15,589 nt of DNA from an uncultured Clostridia bacterium (GCA_934129785.1 CAKOWW010000024.1:1-15589), one strand, 5' to 3'. Positions 6,859 through 14,102 are shown, counted from the first letter of the stretch. Notes: a model not told the origin generated them from the letters alone. Numbers and translations are program-made.

Positions 6859-9426
6859 ATGTATGTATTTAATAGAATTACAGTAAATCCACAATTACCT
6901 AAAAGAATAGAAAAATTGTCTGAGATATCAAACAATTTATGGTGGGCTTGGAATACTGAATTTTTAAGATTATTTCAAAGAATAGACAGAGATTTATGGG
7001 AACAATCAAATAAAAATCCAGTAAAATTTTTAAAACATGTATCACAAGAAAAATTAGAAGAAGTTGCCAAAGACACTAGCTTTTTGAAAGAATATGACAA
7101 AATGGTATCAAACTTTGAAGGATATATGAATAGCAAAAACACATGGTTTGCTAAAAAATATCCAGAAGAAAAAAATGATTTAATAGCATATTTTTCAGCA
7201 GAATATGGATTAGATGAAACAATTCCAATTTATTCTGGTGGACTTGGAATTTTATCAGGTGACCATTTAAAATCTGCAAGTGACTTAGGAATTCCTTTAG
7301 TAGCGGTAGGTTTATTATATAAAAATGGATACTTTAATCAAAAGATAGATGGAAATGGTAGACAAAAAACAGAATATAATAATATAGATTTATATGATTT
7401 ACCAATAAATCCTGTAAAAGACGAAAAAGGTGAAGATTTAATAATATTTGTAAAATTCCCAAAAAGAAGACTATACTTAAAAGTATGGCAAATTAATGTT
7501 GGAAGAATAAAACTATATTTATTAGATTCAGATATAGAAAAAAACAATCCAGAAGACAGAGATGTAACACTAAAATTATATGGTGGTGACCAAGAAATGA
7601 GAATCCGCCAAGAAATAGTTTTAGGCCAAGCAGGAGTTAATTTATTAACAAAATATTTAGGATTAAAACCAACTGTATATCACATGAATGAAGGACATTC
7701 AGCATTTTTAAACCTAGAAATAATAAAAAATATAATAAAAGAAAAACAAGTATCATTTGAAGTAGCAAAAGACATAGCAAGTTCAAAAACAGTATTTACA
7801 ACACATACACCAGTACCAGCAGGAAATGATATATTCCCAATAGACTTAGTAGAAAAATACTTTAAAGATTTCTGGCCAAGACTTGGATTAACAAGAGAAG
7901 AATTTTTAATGTTAGGAATGAAACCAGCAAAAGAATTAGATACTGGATTTAATATGGGAATACTAGCATTAAAAATAGCTGGAAAGAAAAATGGAGTAAG
8001 TAAATTACATGGAGCAGTTTCAAGAGAATTATTTGGAGATGTATGGCCAAACATAGCTGCAAACGAATCTCCAATTGGATATGTAACAAATGGAATTCAC
8101 ACATGTACATGGCTTGCACCAAAAATGAAAGAGTTATATAACCAATATTTAATGCCATATTGGCAAGACAATATTCATCAAGACCAAACATGGGAAAAAA
8201 TAAATAATATACCAAATGATAAATTATGGTCTGTACATAATGAAAGAAAAGTAAAATTATTAAAATTAGTTAAAGAAAATACTATAAATAGATTAAGAAG
8301 AGAAGGATATAGATACGAAGAAATAATTGACTTAGTATCAAAACTAAATCCAAATGCACTTACAATAGGTTTTGCAAGAAGATTTGCTACATATAAAAGA
8401 GCAACATTAATATTTAAAGATTTAGAAAGAATAACACAAATATTAAATAATAGTGAAAAGCCAGTTCAATTAATATTTGCAGGAAAAGCACATCCACAAG
8501 ATAAAGAAGGACAAGATCTAATAAAATATATTCATCAAGTGTCAATGATGCCACAATTTAAAGGAAAAATATTCTTGCTAGAAAATTACAATATAGCAAT
8601 GTCTAGATATTTAATTAGTGGTGTAGATGTATGGCTAAATAATCCAAGAAGACCAATGGAAGCATCTGGAACAAGTGGACAAAAAGCATCTGTAAATGGT
8701 GTAATAAACTTTAGTGTTTTAGATGGTTGGTGGGCAGAAGGCTACAATCAAGAAAATGGCTGGACAATAGGAACAAATGCAGAATATAATTCATATGAAG
8801 AACAAGACCAAGCAGATAGTCAAAGTATATATAAAACATTAGAAGAAAAAATAATTCCATTGTATTATGAAAAAGACAAAGATGGAATGTCTAAAAAATG
8901 GTTAAATATAATGAAAAACTCAATTATAACAACAGGAGGAAAATATAGTACATCTAGAATGCTTACAGACTACGTAAATCAACTATATATGCCACTTTGC
9001 AAATTAACAAAAAAATATTATGAAGATATAGATAATGTTGCAGAATATAATGCTTGGAAAAAAGATATCACAATGAATTGGAAAGATATTAAAATAAACC
9101 AAGTAAATAATTTAGATAATATAACAATAGATGCTGGAAACAATATAGAAGTAGCATGTGAGGTGGAATTACCAAATATAAATGTTGAAAATATAACTGT
9201 AGAAGCATATTACGGAAAAATACTAGAAAATGGTGTTGTTGAAAATGTAAGTATAATTCCAATGACATTGTCTGATTCAGATGAAGATGAAAGAAAGTAT
9301 TATTTTACAACAAAAATCGAATTAACAACTGGTGGAAATTATGGCTATACATTTAGAGTTATGCCAAAACATGAGATGTTATTAGAACCAGCTAATATGA
9401 ATTTAATAAAATGGATAACAAAATAA
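6859..9426 (+). CDS. glgP: Alpha-glucan (glycogen/maltodextrin) phosphorylase, GT35
   Basis: A PLP enzyme that releases glucose-1-phosphate from alpha-1,4-glucans in the cytoplasm. ATG 6859 is chosen over 6820 because AGGAGG (6844-6849) lies 9 nt upstream and the product then starts MYVFNRITVNPQLPKRI, as in the short Thermotoga/clostridial class. It has 855 residues. N-terminal segment with NNLWWAWN; GGLGILSGDHLKSASDLGIP near residue 130; NEGHSAF; HTPVPAGND; GFARRFATYKRA; NNPRRPMEASGTSGQKASVN, with the PLP-binding Lys in the last block; then DGWWAEGYN. A C-terminal beta-rich domain of about 100 residues ends it. The conserved MRIRQE arginine is encoded by CGC. It is monocistronic, with its own promoter and terminator; no other glycogen gene is nearby. 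Confidence 0.93.
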   Translation: MYVFNRITVNPQLPKRIEKLSEISNNLWWAWNTEFLRLFQRIDRDLWEQSNKNPVKFLKHVSQEKLEEVAKDTSFLKEYDKMVSNFEGYMNSKNTWFAKKYPEEKNDLIAYFSAEYGLDETIPIYSGGLGILSGDHLKSASDLGIPLVAVGLLYKNGYFNQKIDGNGRQKTEYNNIDLYDLPINPVKDEKGEDLIIFVKFPKRRLYLKVWQINVGRIKLYLLDSDIEKNNPEDRDVTLKLYGGDQEMRIRQEIVLGQAGVNLLTKYLGLKPTVYHMNEGHSAFLNLEIIKNIIKEKQVSFEVAKDIASSKTVFTTHTPVPAGNDIFPIDLVEKYFKDFWPRLGLTREEFLMLGMKPAKELDTGFNMGILALKIAGKKNGVSKLHGAVSRELFGDVWPNIAANESPIGYVTNGIHTCTWLAPKMKELYNQYLMPYWQDNIHQDQTWEKINNIPNDKLWSVHNERKVKLLKLVKENTINRLRREGYRYEEIIDLVSKLNPNALTIGFARRFATYKRATLIFKDLERITQILNNSEKPVQLIFAGKAHPQDKEGQDLIKYIHQVSMMPQFKGKIFLLENYNIAMSRYLISGVDVWLNNPRRPMEASGTSGQKASVNGVINFSVLDGWWAEGYNQENGWTIGTNAEYNSYEEQDQADSQSIYKTLEEKIIPLYYEKDKDGMSKKWLNIMKNSIITTGGKYSTSRMLTDYVNQLYMPLCKLTKKYYEDIDNVAEYNAWKKDITMNWKDIKINQVNNLDNITIDAGNNIEVACEVELPNINVENITVEAYYGKILENGVVENVSIIPMTLSDSDEDERKYYFTTKIELTTGGNYGYTFRVMPKHEMLLEPANMNLIKWITK

Positions 9427-9430
9427 TTGG

Positions 9431-9468
9431 AAAAGATGTATTCACATAAAACTGAGTACATCTTTTTT
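9431..9468 (+). terminator. Rho-independent terminator of glgP
   Basis: AAAAGATGTA (9431-9440) pairs perfectly with TACATCTTTT (9457-9466) around a 16-nt loop. T-rich sequence (9463-9475) follows. Confidence 0.88.
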
Positions 9469-9488
9469 GTTTTTTATATCAGATTTTA

Positions 9489-9517
9489 TTGAAAGTAATG
9501 GAAAAATATGATATAAA
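9489..9517 (+). promoter_or_regulatory. Promoter for the nuclease operon
   Basis: TTGAAA (9489-9494), a 17-nt spacer and TATAAA (9512-9517), with an extended TG at 9509-9510. The predicted leader to the ATG at 9632 is about 108 nt and very AT-rich; I see no clear structure in it. Confidence 0.65.
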
Positions 9518-9631
9518 ATTAACAGTTTGAAGATTCCAAAATTATTTAAATCAAAATTATATTTTTCTTATGTTTTAATTATATAGATTAATCTTAAATT
9601 GTCCAAATTATGATTTTAGATGGGAGTAAAT

Positions 9632-10396
9632 ATGAAAAGAAATACAAAAAAAAGAAAAAATAGATTAGAAAAATTAGTAATATCAATAATTTTTGCTTTA
9701 TTAGTAGCTATAGTTAGTTACATAGTAGTACCAGAAGAAAACAAAGAACAAAAAAGTGATCAACCTACTAATGCTGTAACCCAAACCAATAGTAATATTA
9801 CTATTTCAGAAATACCAGAGTATTCAGGGAAAATAGTTATCGACATAAATAACAACATACCATATTTTGAAGAAAAAGACATTACAATAGAAGAATTTGA
9901 AGACTATTCAAAACTTGACGAATTAGAAAGAGCTGGGGTAGCGTTTGCAAATGTATGTAAATATACGATGCCACCAAAAGGAGTAAAAAGAGGAAATATC
10001 TCATATAAACCTACGGGCTGGAATCAATATTTATATGATGAAAATAACAGCAAGCATTTATATGAAAGATGTCATTTAATTGCATGGCAACTAGGAAATG
10101 AAAATAACAACAAACAAAATTTAATCACAGGAACATCACAAATGAATGCAGCAATGATAGAATATGAAAACAGTGTGGCAAATTGGATTAAAGAGAAAAA
10201 TAATCAAAATAAGGATTATCATGTTTTATATAGAGTAACACCTATTTACAATGGAAAAAATCTGCTAGCAACAGGAGTTGAAATAGAAGCAAAATCAGTA
10301 GAAGAGGAAGGCATATCTTTTAATAAATTTATATACAATGTACAAGACAATTTTGAAATTGATTATAGCACAGGTAAAGCAAAGCTAATAGAATAG
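9632..10396 (+). CDS. Membrane-anchored DNA/RNA non-specific endonuclease (EndA/DNA-entry type)
   Basis: Cuts DNA (and possibly RNA) outside the cell; relatives serve DNA uptake or nutrient scavenging. The start is ATG 9632, with GGGAG 5-6 nt upstream, giving 254 residues. The N-terminus is strongly basic (MKRNTKKRKNRLEK) followed by one membrane helix (about residues 15-34), so it is a signal anchor with the rest outside. The catalytic core has YERCHLIAWQLG, where His148 stands in the DRGH-like position (here R-C-H), followed by the metal-binding Asn in NLITGTSQMN. This arrangement matches streptococcal EndA-like beta-beta-alpha-metal nucleases. A partner gene follows after 10 nt. No competence genes are in the window, so a role in transformation is only possible. 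Confidence 0.85.
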   Translation: MKRNTKKRKNRLEKLVISIIFALLVAIVSYIVVPEENKEQKSDQPTNAVTQTNSNITISEIPEYSGKIVIDINNNIPYFEEKDITIEEFEDYSKLDELERAGVAFANVCKYTMPPKGVKRGNISYKPTGWNQYLYDENNSKHLYERCHLIAWQLGNENNNKQNLITGTSQMNAAMIEYENSVANWIKEKNNQNKDYHVLYRVTPIYNGKNLLATGVEIEAKSVEEEGISFNKFIYNVQDNFEIDYSTGKAKLIE

Positions 10397-10406
10397 GAGG
10401 CCAAAT

Positions 10407-10874
10407 TTGGATTTGAACTTAAATAAAATAGTTAAGAAACTAGAAGACAACTCTTTTGTAACAAATTTTATAAAGGAATTAGGAAAGTATTTAGAAAAAG
10501 ACAACAATAAAAATCAAATGAGTGGTCAAGATGTAGAATTAACACCTGAAGAAGAAAAAGTGTTTTATAGAGAAAGATGGGATTTCCTTGAAAAATACTT
10601 TAATAAAGAATTATCAGATTTAAGCAAAGGAGAAGCATTTATTGTTACAGATAAATTTGAAAATGATGATGAATACCATAGATACAAAGTAACACAATAT
10701 AAAAATAGCATTGAACATAAAAAAATTGCCTTTGAAAAGGATTTGCCAAACAATGTGCAAATAGGGGATATTGTAAGAAAAGTTGATGACCAGTACATTT
10801 TAGACGAACAGGCAACAGAATATGTAAGAAAATCTATGGATAACATCATCGACAATATAAAATCAGATAGATAG
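10407..10874 (+). CDS. Conserved hypothetical, soluble and charged; DUF3006-like C-terminus
   Basis: I do not recognise this 155-residue protein with certainty. The start is TTG 10407 with a perfect AGGAGG (10395-10400) that overlaps the nuclease stop, so the two genes are translationally linked. It has no signal peptide or membrane helix. The N-terminal half is helical and Lys/Glu-rich. The second half carries EAFIVTDKFEN and then NNVQIGDIVRKVDDQYILD, which recalls the small beta-barrel DUF3006 type (expressed beside secreted nucleases or hydrolases in some Firmicutes). It might inhibit, modulate or help export the nuclease upstream, but that rests on position alone. Confidence 0.7.
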   Translation: MDLNLNKIVKKLEDNSFVTNFIKELGKYLEKDNNKNQMSGQDVELTPEEEKVFYRERWDFLEKYFNKELSDLSKGEAFIVTDKFENDDEYHRYKVTQYKNSIEHKKIAFEKDLPNNVQIGDIVRKVDDQYILDEQATEYVRKSMDNIIDNIKSDR

Positions 10875-10877
10875 AAG

Positions 10878-10913
10878 TGTGAAAAATAATTGCAAACTAC
10901 AATATTTTTCACA
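10878..10913. terminator. Hairpin between convergent genes
   Basis: An 11-bp perfect stem (10878-10888 with 10903-10913, containing GTGAAAAATA/TATTTTTCAC) lies between the converging stops of the 155-residue gene and the M14 peptidase. It has no strong U-run on either strand but its symmetry and place suggest a two-way terminator. Confidence 0.5.
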
Positions 10914-10918
10914 TGTAA

Positions 10919-11839
10919 TCACAAAATTGCACCTAAAATTAAGATCCCCAAGTTATCTTTATAAATTTGTTCAAACTGAGAAATAGGGAGTGGATTGGCT
11001 CCAAGGCCTACCTCTATTGTATACCCAGGTTTATTAAAATCTTGAATAAACCAATCCTTATAACCAGCAAAACTAGAATTATAAGGTGTAGAATCTAGTA
11101 AATATCCACTAGCTTTGGAAAATTTAGTGCCGATATTATAAGCATTAGGTGGATTATAATTTTGAAATTGCCAATAAATAACTTCACCTTGAGAATGAAA
11201 AGCAATTACAAGATTAAAGTCATATTGTAAAGTGAAATTATAAATAGCAATAGATTCAGGTTCAGTAAGAGGTGCAAAACCAACAAAATTCCTTGGAGCG
11301 GGTCCGAGTAAAACCACTAGCATATTTTATTTTTCGAGCCATTTCCCATTTTGCAGGAAATTGAAGATTTAAGTCCACAGCATTAAAATTAGCTTTCCAG
11401 CCGAGTAGGAAAAGGAATTTTTGGATACATATTAGAAATAGCTTTAAATGAACCATAAATAGAACTATTAGTTGGATACAAGCCAGTTACTAAATCCACA
11501 CCATCAGGATTTAACATAGGTACAATGTAAATAGAAGTAGAATCGAAAATATCTTTAATATTATGGTCAAAGATAGAAGAATTGTTTAGATAAGCATTAC
11601 AATAATCTTCAATAAATTTCATTAATAAAACACTTGTAATCCATTCATTACTATGAAAAGCTCCAACATATAGAACTTTATTTTTTCCACGACCGGAGTC
11701 TAACAGCATAAATAGGCTTATGTAGTACACTATGACCAATAATTTGAGATTGAAGAAATGTAAAATTTTTAAGTAAAGAATTTAAATTTTTAGCTAAAAT
11801 ATTAGATGTATAATAAACATCAGTAGGAACAATATTCAT
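10919..11839 (-). CDS. M14 zinc peptidase (probable gamma-D-glutamyl-diamino acid endopeptidase); needs three +1 frameshifts at CGG
   Basis: In the zero frame the gene looks broken into four pieces. Reading +1 at CGG codons 49, 146 and 178 joins them exactly into 305 residues. The start is ATG 11839 with AGAAGGG about 9 nt upstream. Zinc motif GAFHSNEW (His62, Glu65), NPDGVDLV, GWKANFNAVDLNLQFPAKW, GPAPRNFVGFAPLTEPE, third ligand VIAFHSQGE (His214), and catalytic Glu275 in GYTIEVGLGANPLP. DLN-x-QFPA in place of the carboxypeptidase DLNRNF fits the M14C group, which cuts D-Glu-diaminopimelate bonds in wall peptides. It has no signal peptide, so it may recycle muropeptides in the cell. All three shifts restore Gly. 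If the shifts do not occur in vivo, the gene is a pseudogene, but every catalytic residue is intact. Confidence 0.82.
11304..11306 (-). other. In-frame CGG, site 5 of +1 frame change (M14 peptidase, Gly178)
   Basis: The minus strand reads TTT ACT CGG ACC CGC TCC. Skipping C gives ACT GGA CCC GCT CCA AGG (TGPAPR), and the conserved FVGFAPLTEPE follows in frame. Confidence 0.85.
11401..11403 (-). other. In-frame CGG, site 4 of +1 frame change (M14 peptidase, Gly146)
   Basis: The minus strand reads CCT ACT CGG CTG GAA AGC TAA. Skipping C gives ACT GGC TGG AAA GCT AAT (TGWKAN), a family-conserved segment leading into VDLN. Confidence 0.85.
11693..11695 (-). other. In-frame CGG, site 3 of +1 frame change (M14 peptidase, Gly49)
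   Basis: The minus strand reads AGA CTC CGG TCG TGG AAA AAA TAA. Skipping C gives CTC GGT CGT GGA AAA AAT (LGRGKN), leading into VLYVGAFHSNEW. Confidence 0.85.
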
Positions 11840-11863
11840 AACAGATATCCCTTCTAAAATAAT

Positions 11864-11891
11864 ATTATATTAATATATGCAAGACATCCAA
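11864..11891 (-). promoter_or_regulatory. Candidate promoter of the M14 peptidase gene
   Basis: On the minus strand TATAAT (11864-11869) is a perfect -10. TTGGAT (11886-11891) lies 16 nt upstream as a weak -35. The leader to ATG 11839 would be about 20 nt and holds the SD. Confidence 0.5.
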
Positions 11892-11940
11892 AAAACGAAA
11901 CAAAATATCGATATAACAGAAATACATTTTTATTAAAAAT

Positions 11941-12054
11941 ATGTCTCAAACTATGATTTCTGAATATATGTTAAAATTAATAGATAAAGAAGTAATTAAA
12001 AAATTTGCAATTGAAAATTTACTAATTGAAAATAAATATAATGATGATGAATAA
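11941..12054 (+). CDS. Small ORF or remnant, 37 residues, upstream of the YjbR-family gene
   Basis: ATG 11941 opens a 37-residue frame (begins MSQTMISEYMLKLIDKEVIK, ends with Asp-Asp-Glu) that stops 15 nt before the next gene. No SD precedes the ATG, and the frame is open back only to 11917. It may be the 3' remnant of a lost gene, a small protein translated with its neighbour, or chance. No family recognised. Confidence 0.3.
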   Translation: MSQTMISEYMLKLIDKEVIKKFAIENLLIENKYNDDE

Positions 12055-12069
12055 CAAGGAGAGAAATTA

Positions 12070-12396
12070 ATGAATAAAAAAGAAATAATAGAATATTGTT
12101 TAACATTAGAAAATACATATAAAGATTGTCCATTTACAGATGACTTTGAATCTGTAACAATGAAACATTGTAAAAATAAAAAATGGTTTGCATTATTAAT
12201 GAATGTAAATAATAGGTTATACCTTAATGTTAAGACAGATCCAAATTATTCTGATATATTGAGAAATGCTTATGATTATATAATACCTGCATATCACATG
12301 AATAAGGAACATTGGAATACAATTATTATAGATGAAAAGGTGGACGAGGATTTAGTAAAAGAATTGATAGAACAAAGCTATAAATTGACAAAATAA
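12070..12396 (+). CDS. MmcQ/YjbR family protein
   Basis: The 108-residue protein belongs to the YjbR/CyaY-like fold family (MmcQ-like), described as DNA-binding but with no settled role. The family pattern is clear: an N-terminal helix MNKKEIIEYCL, KWFALL, the strand NRLYLNVKTDP, then PAYHMNKEHWNTI near residues 77-89 (the P-x-Y/x-M-x-K-x-H-W motif) and a C-terminal helix LVKELIEQSYKLT. AAGGAG (12056-12061) is 8 nt upstream. It stands alone on this strand after the M14 gene on the other; no functional partner is evident. Confidence 0.88.
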   Translation: MNKKEIIEYCLTLENTYKDCPFTDDFESVTMKHCKNKKWFALLMNVNNRLYLNVKTDPNYSDILRNAYDYIIPAYHMNKEHWNTIIIDEKVDEDLVKELIEQSYKLTK

Positions 12397-12486
12397 AGTT
12401 AAATGCAAATAGTAATTTATCGCTTAGATCTTAATGTTCAACAGTATAAAATATTTTTTAAATTTATAGATTTTAAATTGAGAAGA

Positions 12487-12495
12487 TGGTATAAT
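12487..12495 (+). promoter_or_regulatory. Extended -10 promoter of the antitoxin gene
   Basis: TGGTATAAT (12487-12495) is a TGn-extended perfect -10. No good -35 is at 16-18 nt upstream, as is usual for extended -10 promoters. It lies about 31 nt before ATG 12526. Confidence 0.6.
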
Positions 12496-12525
12496 AATAT
12501 AAATTGATTTATGGAGGTAATGAAT

Positions 12526-12768
12526 ATGTCAATAGAAAAACAAAGATTATATAATGAAATAGATACTTTACCAGAAGAACTTACCAATCAAGTGATAAAT
12601 TTTATTGAATACTTAAAAATATCATATGTAGATACAGACGCTCCAGATAATATAATGATAAAAAGTAAAAAAGATTTAAAAGAAAAATTGCAAAAAGGAA
12701 TAGATGACATAAATGCAAATAGAGTATATTCAATAGAAGAAGTTTTTAACAAAATAGACAATATCTAA
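12526..12768 (+). CDS. Antitoxin-like protein (DUF2281/RelB-type) next to a broken RelE/ParE toxin
   Basis: ATG 12526 is favoured over 12511 and 12520 because GGAGG (12513-12517) is 8 nt upstream; the product is 80 residues. The N-terminal part reads YNEIDTLPEELTNQVINFIE, a pattern typical of short antitoxins of the DUF2281 type. The rest is helical with a C-terminal segment VYSIEEVFNKID of the sort that wraps a toxin. The next gene starts 16 nt downstream and is the first 22 residues of a RelE/ParE-like toxin, so the pair was probably a type II module that lost its toxin. It may still repress its own promoter or protect against related toxins. Confidence 0.65.
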   Translation: MSIEKQRLYNEIDTLPEELTNQVINFIEYLKISYVDTDAPDNIMIKSKKDLKEKLQKGIDDINANRVYSIEEVFNKIDNI

Positions 12769-12784
12769 GAGATTGGAGTTTTGT

Positions 12785-12853
12785 ATGAAAAAATATATAG
12801 TTGAAGTTTCAGAAACTGCGGAAAGAGATTTAGAAAGTATTTTAAAAATTTAA
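12785..12853 (+). pseudogene. Truncated RelE/ParE-type toxin
   Basis: ATG 12785 opens MKKYIVEVSETAERDLESIL, which is the start of a RelE/ParE toxin (strand, then the A-E-R-D-L helix). It ends at TAA 12851-12853 after 22 residues. I see no continuation of the fold in any frame downstream, so this is a true deletion or decay. No in-frame CGG is present, unlike the five frame-change sites. Confidence 0.65.
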
Positions 12854-12956
12854 AATTTGCTACATTTAATTATGAATCAAATGAACCAATATCTTTTTGA
12901 TTGTCAGTAGATATTCTTACATATCTGTAATAAGAGAACTTTTAAAATTTTATATA

Positions 12957-13066
12957 AAATAAAAACTTACGAACATTTAAGTCCGTAAGTTGATTTCAAA
13001 TGGAGCGGATGTCGTAGTTATCTACAACTTTTCTCTCTTGACGATTGATACAAATATCAATCAATT
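12957..13066 (-). ncRNA. Predicted structured small RNA with its own promoter and terminator, downstream of the abi gene
   Basis: On the minus strand, about 110 nt. From the 5' end: hairpin 1 GATTGATA-TTTG-TATCAATC (13043-13062, 8 perfect pairs); a purine-rich linker; hairpin 2 GTTGTAG-ATAA-CTACGAC (13011-13028, 7 pairs with one G-U); a single-stranded stretch CATCCGCTCCATTTGAAATC; and terminator ACTTACG-12 nt-CGTAAGT (12965-12990) followed by TTTTATTTT. A promoter lies at 13073-13100. No ORF fits. CCGCTC in the linker is complementary to GAGCGG at the predicted 5' end of the abi transcript. With the HEPN gene beside it, an antitoxin or guard RNA is the leading idea, but an independent sRNA is possible. 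Confidence 0.65.
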
Positions 13067-13072
13067 TACTAA

Positions 13073-13100
13073 AGTATATCATAATTTTTATAGATTACAA
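13073..13100 (-). promoter_or_regulatory. Promoter of the small RNA
   Basis: On the minus strand: TTGTAA (13095-13100), a 16-nt spacer and TATACT (13073-13078). The predicted start is near 13066, just before hairpin 1. Confidence 0.55.
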
Positions 13101-13125
13101 TAAGTTTATAGAAAAATTCATGAAT

Positions 13126-13160
13126 AAAAAAACACCTAGAATCTTCAAATAGACTCTAGG
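13126..13160 (-). terminator. Terminator of the abi transcription unit; loop resembles the 38-nt repeats
   Basis: On the minus strand, CCTAGA (13155-13160) pairs with TCTAGG (13135-13140), and seven T follow shortly (13126-13132). Its loop holds TTTGAAG, the same core as the loops of the two 38-nt repeats, so it may be a third, diverged copy that now ends transcription. Confidence 0.8.
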
Positions 13161-13167
13161 TTATATG

Positions 13168-13205
13168 AATGACTTAGAGCTTCAAAAGTTTTCTAAGTAC
13201 CGTTC
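13168..13205 (-). repeat. 38-nt structured repeat, copy 2 (after the abi stop)
   Basis: A direct copy of the repeat at 14124-14161, on the same strand. It aligns without gaps: the AATGAC flank is identical, the 13-nt loop gcttcaaaagttt (13179-13191, plus strand) is identical, and 7 of 9 bases match in the other flank (gtaccgttc). The 5-bp stem, TTAGA/TCTAA, differs from copy 1 (CCAAG/CTTGG) at four of five pairs, each compensated. It lies 21 nt past the abi stop. Confidence 0.8.
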
Positions 13206-13226
13206 TTTATTATTATATTTATTTTC

Positions 13227-14102
13227 CTAATTATTATTCATAGGAAATCCCATTATTTTTGTAATATTATTTATTTCAACAGATTTTAATTTTTCTTCCA
13301 GTTTTCTAGTTTCTTCGCATATAGAATTATATAATTCCTTATACTGTTCTTTAGTCAATAACTTTTCCATACATCTTACTACCATATATAAATTTGTTAT
13401 ATTATCTGATTTTATATAGTTCTTATCTATAAGTTTAAAAGAAAGATAAAACTTACTAGTATAGTTATATAATCTATCAGAATGTGCTGCTACATTTCTT
13501 ATGGTTGTTAAGTTTTTTAATATTTGCTTTAATAACTTATCTGATATTTTAAAATATTTTGCAATTGCCTGTCTATCACTTTGTTTAAGTAATCCATAAT
13601 AGCTACTTGCTACACCAAATGTAAGAATTTTAACTAGTACAAATGGTGGAACAAATCCATATTTATCTATATAATGAGTTACAGCTGTATGAATATTATA
13701 GTCTTTTTCAATTTCATTATTAATCTTTTTTAATAAATTTTCCTTTATATCAGTATTTATACTAGCATCCCAATTAGAAGTGTTTAAATAATCTTTTACA
13801 CCATATACTTTAGAAATCTGATTTGCCATAACTGATTTTATAACTGTTTCTATTTCTAAACAATATTTTAATATTATATTTTTAAGATTTTTATCAAATT
13901 CAAATAAAGCGTATATATCATCAAATGAAACATCTTCTATATAGTTTCCATTTTTATCTTTAAAAATATTCTTATAAGTATTAACAATTGAATAATATGT
14001 ATATCTTTCAATTTTTTCTAATGCATCCTTTTTATTAGAAATGACTACTCCTTTTGATAATAAATAATTTATTAGTTCTTCGTTTGATTTATATTCTTTC
14101 AT
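13227..14102 (-). CDS. Abi_2 / AbiF-type HEPN protein (abortive infection; RNase toxin)
   Basis: A 291-residue protein of the Abi_2 (AbiD/AbiF) family, which carries a HEPN RNase fold and blocks phage growth, most likely by cutting RNA. ATG 14102 is used because AAGGAG (14108-14113) is 5 nt upstream; the GTG at 14108 overlaps the SD. Visible: an N-terminal helical segment NEELINYLLSKGVVI, ERYTYYSIVNTYKNIF, and FDDIYALFEFDKNLKNIIL, then FVPPFVLVKILTFGVASSYY. The HEPN motif RNVAAHSDRLYNY (R-x4-H) is near residue 208, and the C-terminus is coiled and charged. A promoter and repeat copy 1 lie upstream, and copy 2 plus a terminator downstream. Family knowledge: AbiF-type genes can be paired with a structured antitoxin RNA, and this group has been proposed as kin to Cas13. 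Confidence 0.88.
   Translation of the reverse strand: MKEYKSNEELINYLLSKGVVISNKKDALEKIERYTYYSIVNTYKNIFKDKNGNYIEDVSFDDIYALFEFDKNLKNIILKYCLEIETVIKSVMANQISKVYGVKDYLNTSNWDASINTDIKENLLKKINNEIEKDYNIHTAVTHYIDKYGFVPPFVLVKILTFGVASSYYGLLKQSDRQAIAKYFKISDKLLKQILKNLTTIRNVAAHSDRLYNYTSKFYLSFKLIDKNYIKSDNITNLYMVVRCMEKLLTKEQYKELYNSICEETRKLEEKLKSVEINNITKIMGFPMNNN

Noticed and set aside
779..11695. Ordinary pseudogenes: treating the LRR gene, rseP and the M14 gene as independently decayed
   Set aside because: All five lesions are the same event (C before GGN at a Gly codon) and no stops, gaps or other shifts accompany them. One is in a gene that is usually essential or important. A systematic sequencing artefact remains possible and is stated as the main rival.
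779..11695. Simple reassignment of CGG to another amino acid
   Set aside because: Reading CGG as any single amino acid leaves the frame broken; only removal of one base restores the proteins.
12785..12853. A sixth CGG frameshift site in the broken toxin
   Set aside because: The CGG there is out of frame (GCG GAA), and no frame downstream continues the toxin fold.
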